31,799 nt of DNA from positions 1 through 31,799 of the forward strand of contig JAIPMN010013618.1 of NCBI GenBank assembly GCA_020650975.1, read 5' to 3'. Shown here one piece after another: positions 11,001 through 19,129 of this stretch (the first letter of the stretch is position 1; the number at the start of each line of letters is the position of its first letter). The notes beneath the pieces are model-generated. The model ran no database searches. It saw only the letters and a list, made by a program, of their open reading frames with translations, and was not told the origin of the DNA. The DNA comes from Apostichopus californicus. Taxonomy: Eukaryota > Echinodermata > Holothuroidea > Aspidochirotida > Stichopodidae. Both the position numbers and the translations under genes were made by a program.

Positions 11001-14000
11001 ATCAAATTCAACTTTCAATGGATTCTAATATATTTAACCCCCAGATCATTGACTTACAAAAGCATTTATAGTATGAATGTGGACCCAAACAAATTCTGGT
11101 TTTTAAGTCAAATTTTCCTCGGTTTATTGGTTATTATTACTGTCTATTTTTAATGCAGGTTGAATGGTGCAAAGAGCTGCAGTTTACTGGGATCGTGGCC
11201 AAGAGACTGAAAATAAGCAAGGGCCAAAATACAGCCTAAGAATCCTTTCAACTAATGGAGATTCATACCTCCTTGCAATTTGATTGAGACTCATTAATAT
11301 TTGGGTCCCCATCTCCTCTCACCGGTCCGCCTTTCACCAGCCCTCTCTCCAAAGTCATTCAAGGTTCTAGTAAACATATCCTCACTCAGCAAGAGAGAGA
11401 ATTAAGTGTCATGCCGATAACCTCTTGCTAATAACTCAACAGTAGTTAGTTCATCCACTGGATTATCAATAAATTGCTGTGTCAGAGCTTGCATGCTTAA
11501 ATGTGACAAGTTTTCACACTTCTAATTGTCAAATATCACAATATGGCCTGGAAGATCAACAACCTTTTCAACCAGTGATCTAACTTATTGAATTGACAAA
11601 AAGTATAAATGTAGTCTGTTTGAAAGGAGTTTTGGGGACATTCTCGGTTCTACCCTCCCTCCCCCCTCTCTAGAGGAGGATTACAAACCCCACCCTAGCG
11701 TTGTGCGGTAGTCGGATTTCACACAACCGGTAGTGTTGCAACATGAATCCCGGTATCGTAACTACAACCGGTATTTTCCTCAACTTTCGCTCCGGTTCAA
11801 AGCACTTAGTTACGAGACTGTCAATGTCATACATTCAATATGCATAGCCTAGGCTATGTATATACTCTTACACGCACGTTTATAAAAAAAAAAATAAAAA
11901 AAAAATAACACGCTATATTAGGGCCTTTGTTTTTTAACATACATTTCCAAAAAGAAAAGCACAAACCTTGGAAAAAAGCAACCCACACCATCCTTCATTC
12001 ATACTCGAAGTACGATATTAGATTAACACGTTCGCACGTGGATTAAACTTGTAATCCGTACACAAACATAAATTGGGAGTTCCCCACTATTCCATGATAT
12101 TGGAATAGGGCAACCCCTTCAAGTTCAAAAGTTCACAATGAAAAAAAAAAAAAACTATCAACAAGTCACCACGTGTTTGGAACTTCAGACAATAAGAATG
12201 TAACATAGGGGCTACGTAAATACGGGATTATAAACTACATACATAAGAATAGTACAGATTTATTTATATTGTTAATCGGATTTTGTTTGATCCAGAAAAT
12301 ATACTTTCAATACGTACGATATCAATCTTTCGTACAAAAGATCTTAAAAGTTAAAAAAGTTAATGATACCGAAACGAATGTAATAACCGGTTGTTTTCCC
12401 ACTACCGGTAGTATTTACACATTGCTTTGTGATCGGGATTAGTCAATACCGGGATCGGGATACCGGGATTCACTTGACTACCGGGATCCCGCACAACCCT
12501 ACCCCACCCTGTTCTCATCGTGTTTCTTCTTAGTTTAATTTTGTACCTTGCTTACCCAAATCCATTATTTTCATTAATCCTTTATCCAAGATGACTTTCC
12601 ATTAACATTTTACCCACCTCCCATACCTTTTGTACTGTTCTGCTTGAACACAAATGGAACTAGGCCGGTGTTTAACTGTTTCGCAAGAGTAATGGCAAAT
12701 GGTTCACGTTTGACTTCGACACTCAGAATTTATAGTCCATCGAAACATCTTAACAGACTAACATACAATAAACATAATACTAAACTCACCTGATATTGAT
12801 ATTGCTTTTGAAAGTTCCTGATTGATTTGAACTTTGAACCTGAGAGTCATCCTCTTCCTTCTCATCGAGATGGATGGGTATGGCCGGTACACTCCTACTT
12901 TTACCCCTCCGTACATTGCTCTTCTTCTCTGCTCTCTTGGGTAAACATCTTCGTCTCTGAGATGGAGGTTCTGGTTGTGAAAACCGAACGGGTCCTCTAG
13001 GAGGGGTGCCTGGGTGGCAAAAATCAATCATGACACCAACCGATGAAAACCGATTTAATTCACAACAAAAATTATGTTCCTTATCATTTATTACACTAAG
13101 AGGTGGTTTACTTGGCATATACTGAGTGCTGCAATTTCACCATAACATTCATTTCATCTTTCCAATGAGTGGTTCCTTACTATTGTATATTACAAAGAGC
13201 AAACGCTCTGTTTTGAAGACAAAACCATTTTAAGTCTTGAAGTCTACTCTACAGATACTACTGGGAAATGAAGCACAGTTGAGGAATAATAGGTCTAACC
13301 TTTTACATTGTGTAGCAATTTGTTAACTAATTAATTAGCTTTATTGCTATCACCTTCCTGCAGATTGTGGGACTATCTCTTGCACTTACATTTATGTCCA
13401 GTGTCATCTTCCACAGCAGTCACCATGTTACGGAAGGCGTCGACAATATTCGTTAAGGCATCATGCTTAATGAGTCCTCTGAAGGAAAAGGAAAACACAC
13501 AAAATCATTACTTATTCGGGCAACATATTCATGCCCTGGCATGCCCACTGTTCTACATGACCTCGATGCTTTCTAAAAGAACTGACAACTGAGTGCTAAC
13601 TTTTTTTAATAAAGTAGGCATTGGGATAGAGATAGAGTGGACATAGAGATGGAGTTGACGTAAGAATATAGTGGACATAGAGGTCAAGCGGACATAGTGA
13701 TAAAGTGGACACGTGGCATTGATGTTAACCTACGTCATGAGCTGGATGAAATGGGCCTTAAATACTCAGGGTGTTCAGTGTTGTAGTGTGCTTAAAAGGA
13801 CAGTCCAGAGGAAATTTTACTTCTGATTGATAAAAGAGGAAAATATTCTAAGGATATACTAGGTATAAAATTTGAAGCAGTTCCTTCATAGCCATTATCA
13901 AGATATTGATAATTGTAATTGTCACAGATTGTACTATAAATGAACTTGAAGCAAACACATGTGATGTCATAGAAGAAAACCAGTCAAAATCCTTTCATGT

Positions 14001-17000
14001 TTTTTCCTTTCAAATTTACTATTTAATACCTCGACATTGGGATTTGTCTCAATATCAAAACACTACAGTCATTGACATATTGTTTGTCCTAGGTAACATC
14101 CCCTTTAAATGCACAGTTGGAATCCTATCTAATACAAGGTCAAAATAGTAAAGAGCAAAAATCAAGAGAAACAAACACTTTGCTGCCAGAAAGCAAAACT
14201 TGTCAACTTCAAATGCTGTCATCACGAATGTGGTGCGTAGGATTTTGAAGCACATTTCCCCACGATGCTTAGAATATGTCCCTCTCTCATCAGCCAAAAT
14301 TAAAAATTTTTCCTCTGGCAGGGATGGGTGCAACATTATTTACCGAACACTCGTCAAAAAGAGCTGGCTCGATATAAGCCGGGGTTGATATAATGACCAA
14401 GACATGGATAGGGTTTCAACTTTCAAGTGAGCTTCTTTTGGCTTCCTAACCCTTGGCATACCCTTAGGCCTGAGTCGGGTACCCAGTTACCCACGTAACT
14501 GCTATGCAAGTGCTTTCATGATTTCAATAATTCTGTAGGTCTGCATGTTTTGATGACACGCGAATACGGTTCATGAAATAACTTTCTTGTAGTGTAGATG
14601 GTTGTTTTAATAACTTACTATTTCAAGTTTTAGCCATTCTTAATGATTCTTTTTTGTGTGTGGATAAAATTACTCACAACAGAAAACAAAAGTATTATAC
14701 CTGTGAAAACTACTCAAACTTGAACCTTCAATCCATCGCAAAAGTGTACATAAAATACTACATTCCCTCTTCAAAACATAGCACATACCTTTCAAACAAT
14801 TGCCAATAGCTAATTGCAAGATTATTTTTCAATATTAGGTCCGGAGTTTCAGGTACCTGTTACCCGACCGGGTAATGATAATGGGTACCCTTTTCCGATT
14901 TTTTGCTACCTGACTCAGGCCTACATTCCCTACACTAATCTTACCTCTTTGTGACTGGTTCTTTGCACAATGGACACGGAGCAGAACCTTTCTTCTTGCT
15001 CTGTAGCAGAGCCAGCACACAAAAACTGGAAGAGATAAAGAGTGGCGATTAGAGGAGAAACCACATATGTTAGAACAGGGGTTCCCTAACTGGGGTGCAT
15101 GAACCCCCAAGGGGTGCGTGAGTCCACCCCAGGGGGTTCGTGAGACGTTTCTGAAAGTCAAAACTAGAGTACTTTTTGTTGAACTAAAATCTGATATATA
15201 ATATAATTTAGTAATTTCCAAAGTCGTACCAATCGTCAAACTCTTTTCGCGTTCCATACACATATGTTGCCATAAAACCGTACCGTGAATGTGATAAAAA
15301 ACCAGGAGCATCCGTCTCATCGTGTGTGATGGGTGATCGATGCGTGATACAATTTGTGATCTGATCTTCCAAATAAATATTTGTTCATCTCTTGTTTTTT
15401 TCATTACAATATTACACAATAAACTTGATCTTTTACGAAGCTCTGTTATGCGTATTATAGTATAATAATGACTCAGATCGAGTCTCGAAAAGTTGGGGGT
15501 TTCGTGGACAACTCTGACATCCACAGGGGGTTCGTGGGGGGGATACAGTTAGGGAAACACCCCTGTGTTAGAAGATCTAATTAAAGGAGCATGATGCATC
15601 CTTTCATGAAATCATGCTGAGATGAATATTAATTTTCAATATTTAGGGTTGGTAGCAGCTATTCAAGAATTTTCTGGTGATCTAAAGCAACTTAATCCAC
15701 TGTCTTGCTAAAAAACTTATCTTGTCCAACTGACATTATACTGTTTCATAACTAATAACTCTGCCCAGAAGCCTTCAAAGACACTCCAGTGTAGGTCAAC
15801 TATGCATACTTAAGTAACATGCATCTGTGCGAGTTCCTTACAAGTGTTTCAGAGCTTCCTTTCAGAAAAGAAAAGCAATGTCACAAATGTTGGGTATTTG
15901 GAATCACATCACACTGAATTAGAAAGACGTACAGGGAGACAATAACTTATCTGGAATTGTAAGTAAAATGCAATGAAACATTGTACAAGAAGCTACAGCA
16001 CAAGTGCACAGATGCTAAGCTGTTTAAATACACAGAACCTTATAGTATTAGTATTTTTCAAAGTACTTTATGTTGAGCAAAATTTGTCAACCTAGAAATA
16101 ACCATAAAAACAATAAGGTAAACAATGAATTATTCCTTGTCCAGATCACTCATGTAAAAAGACTTTCCTCCAAGGGTTACTCATATCATTTCCCAACCCT
16201 GCAAGGCTCTAACAATTTTTCTGAATGAAGGAACTTACTTGCAAAAATGATGCTCGCACTTTGTCAGGACAGGATCTTGGAGGAGTTCGAGGCTGAAGAA
16301 GACACAATTAGAAAACTGAAACTTAATGTGGAACAACATCAGAACATCAAATGTTAGCAAGATTATAAGGAAAAACTAAGGCTGATACGATCAGTGCCAG
16401 ACTGATTCGATCAGAGCAAGAAACAGGAATCTTTTGACGGGCGTGATGTGGCCTGTTTGCATCTGGGAACATCTGGTGTATATTTATGCAATCACTGTAC
16501 TGTAGTCAATTACCATGTGCAATAACAAAGAGAAACTCCTAAATGTTGCAAGTTTCCATGTTTCTCTTTGTGATAAATACTTGTAAATAAGAAAAAAATT
16601 CTCTTTGCAAACACATTTGCAAATTCAATTGGAATCACTTATATTTACTACTCACAAAATATGATTCATTTAATAAAAAATCTAGGAAGTGCCTAAACTT
16701 GGTCAATAGCATTCTTATTTTGAACAATGGTTTGGCAAAATTTCCACATATAGGCCTCAAAATACAAACACCTGTATTATATGATTCCCTATTAAAAACC
16801 CTTCATAAACACAGGCTTCTTCTAAATAATCAGAAATTTTATTTGAATAAGCAACAAATTATTTTTTTTTCTCTCAGATTGTCACCTGAAAGAAACAATT
16901 AACAAAAACATTCCTTGACAGCCTGTAGACGGTATTTTTACATATTTCTACTTTTGATGTCTTTTAAGGTCTCCATTATGAAAAGTTAAAAGGACCCCAT

Positions 17001-17104
17001 AAAATTTAAAAAACAATTACTTTGAATACTGACCATATTGAACATTCCAAGTTCTTCTGCATCTGTGACAAAGTATTGTGGACTCTCGGCAAAATGTCAG
17101 CCAT
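1905..17104 (-). CDS. BRCA1: BRCA1 orthologue, 5' part of the coding sequence (8 exons, 3' end outside the window)
   Basis: Spliced gene read on the minus strand. Known role of the family: RING E3 ubiquitin ligase that pairs with BARD1, ubiquitylates histone H2A and directs homologous recombination and checkpoint signalling in the nucleus. Seen here: eight exons joined by GT/AG sites in matching phases give 2112 codons without a stop. Residues 21-62 form a full C3HC4 RING (C21, C24, C36, H38, C41, C44, C59, C62). Exon ends match human exons 2, 3, 5 and 6 in phase, and in length or within one codon where whole exons can be compared. The middle is long, acidic and Ser/Lys-rich with many SQ sites, and the last exon matches human exon 12. 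The human protein reaches this point at about residue 1395, so this one is roughly 700 residues longer. The coiled coil, BRCT repeats and stop codon lie beyond base 1. The start ATG has a good context (ACAATGG). Confidence 0.94.
2281..2510. repeat. AT-rich degenerate repeat field
   Basis: CTGTTATTTGA recurs at 2281, 2405 and 2490, and ATGAATCAATATGAACATGA occurs at about 2384 and 2462, embedded in ATAAAT/TATGAAT simple sequence. This is a decayed minisatellite. Confidence 0.7.
3235..3296. repeat. 35-bp tandem duplication
   Basis: A 27-base block beginning ACACAAAGCATACTGCAG occurs at 3235-3261 and again, identical, at 3270-3296, separated by 8 bases. The perfect identity suggests a recent event. 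Confidence 0.85.
3677..4105. repeat. Two diverged direct copies, period about 231 bp
   Basis: The block that includes GTTTTGACTTTCCATTTTGC, then TAAATGGTCAAA, then TTGTGACCAATG, then GTGAGCTC.AAAGAG occurs at about 3677-3867 and again at 3909-4105 in the same order. The copies have diverged by substitutions and short indels. The origin is unknown; it could be two units of a decayed satellite or paired mobile-element copies. Confidence 0.8.
4283..6514 (-). CDS. BRCA1: BRCA1 giant exon B (2232 nt, symmetric phase 1-1)
   Basis: The acceptor is TCTATTTATAAAAG and the donor TTTG|GTGAGT. The frame is open through residues 1336-2079. The composition resembles giant exon A: basic repeats such as SSRRLRSRSAG, PRRSLRSRNK and NKRRSKRVTRK, SQ sites (KSQ, DSQRSS, ASQ, ESQ), and long Glu/Asp runs near the end. 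A motif TPRSGKRRKKKKRKTFSFGN at about 1678-1697 recalls the SFGN motif of exon A. The exon length is divisible by three and both ends are phase 1, so skipping it would keep the reading frame, as for human exon 11. No globular domain was seen. Confidence 0.92.
6515..7338 (-). other. BRCA1 intron 6 (824 bp)
   Basis: AT-rich intron dividing the two giant exons, phase 1, with GTGAGT donor and TATAAAAG acceptor. No repeat or coding exon was recognised. Confidence 0.85.
7339..10829 (-). CDS. BRCA1: BRCA1 giant exon A (3491 nt, disordered central region)
   Basis: The acceptor is TTTTTCTTCTTCAG and the donor GAAG|GTGAGT. The open frame runs through residues 172-1335. The content is low-complexity, alternating acidic runs and Lys/Arg/Ser clusters. 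Landmarks: a Lys-rich motif TPRKIKKK...KKKKPWEYSFGN at about 265-288; an acidic helical motif SDWELALKLAQEF at about 761-773; a 7-residue tandem repeat (DEEEQVI type) at about 1019-1048; and, toward the end, many RRS-x-R motifs with SQ/TQ sites. It occupies the place of vertebrate exon 11, which is also a single giant exon. Vertebrate exon 11 carries nuclear localisation signals and DNA-binding segments. Those functions are inferred here, since sequence identity in this region is low. Confidence 0.92.
8201..8290. repeat. 21-bp coding tandem repeat, about 4.3 units
   Basis: In-frame repeat inside BRCA1 giant exon A with plus-strand unit CTGTTCCTCCTCATC.ATTA. It encodes a repeated 7-residue EQVIDEE unit at about residues 1019-1048. 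Units start near 8201, 8222, 8243, 8264 and 8285 (partial) and differ mostly at one position, so the array is young and probably polymorphic in length. Confidence 0.93.
10830..12789 (-). other. BRCA1 intron 5 (1960 bp) containing a hAT-type element
   Basis: Lies between the 220-nt exon and giant exon A. The only identified content is the 806-bp hAT-type element at 11696-12501. The remainder is AT-rich with no supported exon. Confidence 0.85.
11696..12501. mobile_element. Non-autonomous hAT-type element (806 bp), 8-bp TSD CCCCACCC
   Basis: The left end reads TAGCGTTGTGCGG and the right end, reverse-complemented, reads TAGGGTTGTGCGG. The element is flanked by perfect 8-bp direct repeats CCCCACCC at 11688-11695 and 12502-12509. 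Subterminal regions are packed with ACCGGTA/CCCGGTA/TACCGGGAT motifs in both orientations, typical of transposase-binding clusters. The interior is A-rich with a 16-bp perfect palindrome at 11843-11858 (CATAGCCTAGGCTATG) and has no transposase frame. The 8-bp TSD is characteristic of the hAT superfamily; the exact family is unknown. Confidence 0.9.
12790..13009 (-). CDS. BRCA1: BRCA1 exon, basic linker after the RING
   Basis: 220 nt, phase 1 in and phase 2 out. The acceptor is TTTTTGCCACCCAG and the donor TCAG|GTGAGT. Residues 99-172 are rich in Pro, Arg, Lys and Ser (for example SQRRRCLPKRAEKK and RRGKSRSVP), then acidic (EKEEDD). There is no known domain. The basic clusters could serve as a nuclear localisation signal, which is inference. 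It occupies the position of human exons 7-10 but is shorter (220 versus about 369 nt). Frame continuity with both neighbours supports it. Confidence 0.85.
13010..13389 (-). other. BRCA1 intron 4 (380 bp)
   Basis: Short intron with AAAT|GTAAGT donor and CACCCAG acceptor. Nothing else was recognised. Confidence 0.85.
13390..13478 (-). CDS. BRCA1: BRCA1 exon with C-terminal RING helix, human exon 6 equivalent
   Basis: 89 nt, the same length and phase as human exon 6. The acceptor is TTTTCCTTCAG and the donor AAAT|GTAAGT. It encodes residues 69-98, starting RGLIKHDALTNIVDAFRNMV and ending with DDTGHK. The heptad-like I/V/F/M spacing matches the second helix of the BRCA1-BARD1 four-helix bundle (human residues about 80-97), and the DTG tripeptide is shared with human. 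Confidence 0.92.
13626..13712. repeat. Degenerate short repeat, AGTGGACATAGAGAT type
   Basis: Variants of GTGGACATAGAG recur four to five times with irregular 18-22 base spacing (GTGGACATAG, GCGGACATAG, GTGGACACGTGG), mixed with GATAGA units. Confidence 0.65.
14465..14923. mobile_element. Non-autonomous hAT-type element (459 bp), TSD CATACCCT / CATTCCCT
   Basis: The left end is TAGGCCTGAGTCGGGTA and the right end, reverse-complemented, is TAGGCCTGAGTCAGGTA. The 8-bp flanks match at 7 of 8 positions: CATACCCT at 14457-14464 and CATTCCCT at 14924-14931. GGGTACCC and GTTACCC motifs repeat in both subterminal regions. There is no transposase frame. It sits in BRCA1 intron 3 with its right end at intron position +22 from the RING-exon donor. 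Confidence 0.82.
14945..15025 (-). CDS. BRCA1: BRCA1 RING exon, human exon 5 equivalent
   Basis: 81 nt (human 78). The acceptor is TTTATCTCTTCCAG and the donor AGAG|GTAAGA. It encodes FCVLALLQSKKKGSAPCPLC followed by KEPVTK, supplying C44, C59 and C62 and closing the RING. CPLCK is identical to human. The exon lies in a 152-bp gap between two hAT-type insertions: one ends about 21 bp beyond its donor, and the other begins 50 bp upstream of its acceptor. Confidence 0.93.
15026..16238 (-). other. BRCA1 intron 2 (1213 bp)
   Basis: Holds the 490-bp hAT-type element at 15076-15565 close to its 3' end. The rest is unremarkable AT-rich sequence. Confidence 0.85.
15076..15565. mobile_element. Non-autonomous hAT-type element (490 bp), perfect 8-bp TSD TGTTAGAA
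   Basis: The left end is CAGGGGTTCCCTAACTG and the right end, reverse-complemented, is CAGGGGTGTTTCCCTAACTG. Perfect 8-bp flanks TGTTAGAA lie at 15068-15075 and 15566-15573. The CAGGGGT-start, the TSD length and GGGGGTTCGTGAG/GGGTGCGTGAG subterminal motifs are typical of animal hAT elements. No transposase is present; the 229-residue open frame on the minus strand at 14835-15524 crosses element, intron and exon and is spurious. Confidence 0.93.
16239..16292 (-). CDS. BRCA1: BRCA1 RING exon, human exon 3 equivalent
   Basis: 54 nt, exactly the length of human exon 3. The acceptor is TGTCTTCTTCAG and the donor GCAA|GTAAGT. It completes C24 and gives LELLQDPVLTKCEHHFC plus two bases of the next codon. 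It carries zinc ligands C24 (shared codon), C36, H38 and C41. LELLQDPV aligns with LELIKEPV of human BRCA1. The exon is too short for single-ORF detection and was found by reading the splice sites. Confidence 0.93.
16293..17033 (-). other. BRCA1 intron 1 between coding exons (741 bp)
   Basis: Splits the Cys codon of the RING (TG|C) exactly where human intron 2 does. The donor is GTCAGT and the acceptor CTTCTTCAG. There are no other features. Confidence 0.88.
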
Positions 17105-17129
17105 TGTTAATATTCAAGAGACGATCAGT
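17034..17129 (-). CDS. BRCA1: BRCA1 first coding exon (start codon, N-terminal helix, first RING cysteines)
   Basis: The acceptor is TTTTCCCCTTTTAG just above 17129. 25 nt of 5' untranslated sequence precede ATG at 17104, in context ACAATGG. The coding part, 17104-17034, is 71 nt and gives MADILPRVHNTLSQMQKNL then ECSI and a split Cys codon (TG|C). Residues 4-19 match the N-terminal helix of BRCA1 that packs against BARD1, and I23 sits where human I26 contacts E2 enzymes. The donor is ATG|GTCAGT. Human exon 2 also ends after two bases of this same Cys codon. Coordinates may be off by one base. Confidence 0.92.
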
Positions 17130-18991
17130 CTAAAAGGGGAAAAAAAAAATGTAAAGATGAAGATGGAAGGATAAAAAACAAGGGAGCATCGTAGTGAAGC
17201 CCTCAATCTCACATGTCAACTTAAAGCAAGATTGAGGGTTCACTCAATATTTTCAACGAAAAGTTTTTTTTCTTCAATTAATGGGGCTTTCCAGCGTTTT
17301 AGCCAAGGGTTTTGGTAATAGGTGCAGCATGAATCAGTACCGTTTACAAACCTCTGAAAGTAATGCATGCTATTTAGATTTGCATCAAATCAAAGGATAA
17401 TTTGGTACTTTCATTTCTTTAAGATCATCCAAGTGATTTCCGATCGCATTCTGTTTTTTATAAGTAGACTGTCATAACCCAGCTCTGTTTTCATGAAGAC
17501 ACTGCCACAGAAATTCCAGTTTCAATACTTTGTCAAATTATGGAAAATGTAGATGTGCAGTTGTAACTAATTAAAAGGTTAGATTTGTAGAAAGAAAAGG
17601 CATTTTCTTCATTAATGAGTAAACTTTGCAGATTCAAATTCTTCAGTGCTTCATATTGGACCCACCATGCTGACCAATCACAGGAAAGTAACTATGGATG
17701 TGACCTAAACCAGCAGCGGTCGTTAACAGAAAGTAGTCTTTGTGTGCACTTATATCAGTTGTTGGGTGTGTCTGTCAGCCGTCAGGCAATGGGGTCTTCA
17801 CGGCTATCGTACACTAGGTCAAGTTTAGCTTGGTCCTGTCCTGAGTCCTGAGTAGATGGGCAGTGTGCTGCAGGTTTTTCTGCTTACACAGTAAACATTT
17901 TACTCCAGCCTGGTACAGTCAGCAAATAAATGACTCCAAGGCATTTGCAAATGTGTCCTTCCAACAGCTCGCTCTGCTCGACATGTTATGTCAGAGTGCT
18001 GCTGCTAGCCATTGTGGCTGTGTAAAATACTTATCTGAAGATATAACACATAGTAAGTACCATCCGAGATATTTTTCTATCGGAGATGTGTTATTTGCAG
18101 GAAGGATGACATATTGTAAATGGTGCTAATGTTTCAACAAATGTTTCGATAGGGGGGGGGGGATGAGATAGAGGACATGGGCATTGCCTTGGGATGGTAC
18201 CCAAGTACACTCAACAATGATGATAGTTATGCACACATTTGCATGCCTTTGAACTTTACACAAAATGTTAACAGTTAAAATACTTTATATATTATATATA
18301 TTTAAGTATATGACTAGGCCTAAGTATAAAAGAAGTTACTTCTAGTCTATGTTTCATTTCTGAAATATCTATATCTTGAAGCATTCCACTTTCCTCCCTA
18401 GGCTTAGGCCAATTATAATCTACTTGTATGTTGCTTCTTTATTGTTTAGGCCTATTTTAAATTTAATTGTTGAGCCTTTTCCTACTCATCCTAGTTATTG
18501 TGTCATTGTTGTTGTTTTTTGGTGGGGGGCTAAATGGGGCAGACCTAATGACATGTCATGCCTCATGGTTACACAAAAAAAGATATTGTTTAGACCATCA
18601 AGATTGAATGCCTAAAGAGCACTTGCCTAGGCTTACCAAAATCAATCACAACCAAAGCATGGTGTAGGTTAGGCCTTACGTTTAATATGGCTAACCTAAC
18701 TAGGGCTAACTTCCAGTTCTACTTGTTTGTTCTGTGACAGTTAGGCCTAGACTAGGCCCCTAACATTAGGCTACCCGGCCTAAGTTAGGATAATTAAAAC
18801 GAGTCATTTCGATAAGAATTTTATCCTTATTCTTACCAACTAGCCTAAAACGATGCAATAGCTTCTGTGAATGAAATTCGAACAGTGTTCCATAATGCAC
18901 AGCAACATAATCTAATTTCAGTTCTTTGCATATCGTATGCGTAAAATAACTTCGCAAACTGCAGTAGGCCTAGGGCTTGTCAGTTGTTTAC
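17130..18991 (-). other. Probable 5'-UTR intron of BRCA1
   Basis: The acceptor at 17130-17131 proves an intron upstream of the start-codon exon, so a non-coding first exon must exist. The right boundary given here is the best donor I see and is inferred. Open frames in this stretch (17615-17851, 17863-18129, 18376-18615) have no recognisable product. The stretch 18310-18980 is rich in TAGGCCTA-like palindromes. Confidence 0.55.
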
Positions 18992-19100
18992 CTGAACAGT
19001 GCAGCCTTTATATAAGTTAATGAAGACCGAATCGCGTATCGATAGTACAGCAGTTAGTACAGTGTAGTACGTAAAAACATGTAGAAACCTGCTTGAGCTG
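18992..19100 (-). other. BRCA1: Candidate BRCA1 non-coding first exon (5' end not determined)
   Basis: The minus strand reads CACTGTTCAG|GTAAACAACT, a good donor at 18991-18990, about 125 bp downstream of a perfect E2F site. The 5' limit is arbitrary. This is inference from splice signal and position only; another first exon between 17132 and 19100 is possible. Confidence 0.35.
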
Positions 19101-19114
19101 TTTTCGTAATCATT

Positions 19115-19122
19115 TTTCCCGC
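19115..19122 (+). promoter_or_regulatory. E2F consensus site TTTCCCGC
   Basis: A perfect match to TTTSSCGC, read as GCGGGAAA on the BRCA1 strand. E2F control of BRCA1 is known in mammals. About 20-30 bases further right the minus strand has ACTTCCCATCATGCA, which resembles the ZNF143-type promoter element (TTCCCAGCATGC-like) with mismatches. Placement upstream of the candidate first exon fits a BRCA1 promoter. Confidence 0.55.
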
Positions 19123-19129
19123 GATCAGC

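Larger units (their letters stand above)
13479..14944 (-). other. BRCA1 intron 3 (1466 bp)
   Basis: Contains a short GTGGACATAG-type repeat at 13626-13712, unassigned sequence at 13790-14400 and a hAT-type element at 14465-14923 lying against the upstream exon. Confidence 0.85.

Noticed and set aside
13790..14116. TTAAAAGGACAGTCC and, inverted, TTTAAAGGGGATGTT as possible ends of a TTAA-target element
   Set aside because: The inverted match is weak and no clean target duplication could be defined.
14835..15524. 229-residue open frame on the minus strand
   Set aside because: It crosses a hAT-type element, intron sequence, the RING exon in another frame and part of a second element. It is a chance frame.
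17615..18129. Open frames at 17615-17851 and 17863-18129 as coding exons
   Set aside because: They lie in the presumed 5'-UTR intron on the opposite strand, with no recognisable protein and no exon signals.
19005..19014. TATATAAAGG on the minus strand as a BRCA1 TATA box
   Set aside because: A start 25-30 bases downstream would fall at or beyond the candidate donor at 18991, so it cannot serve that exon.
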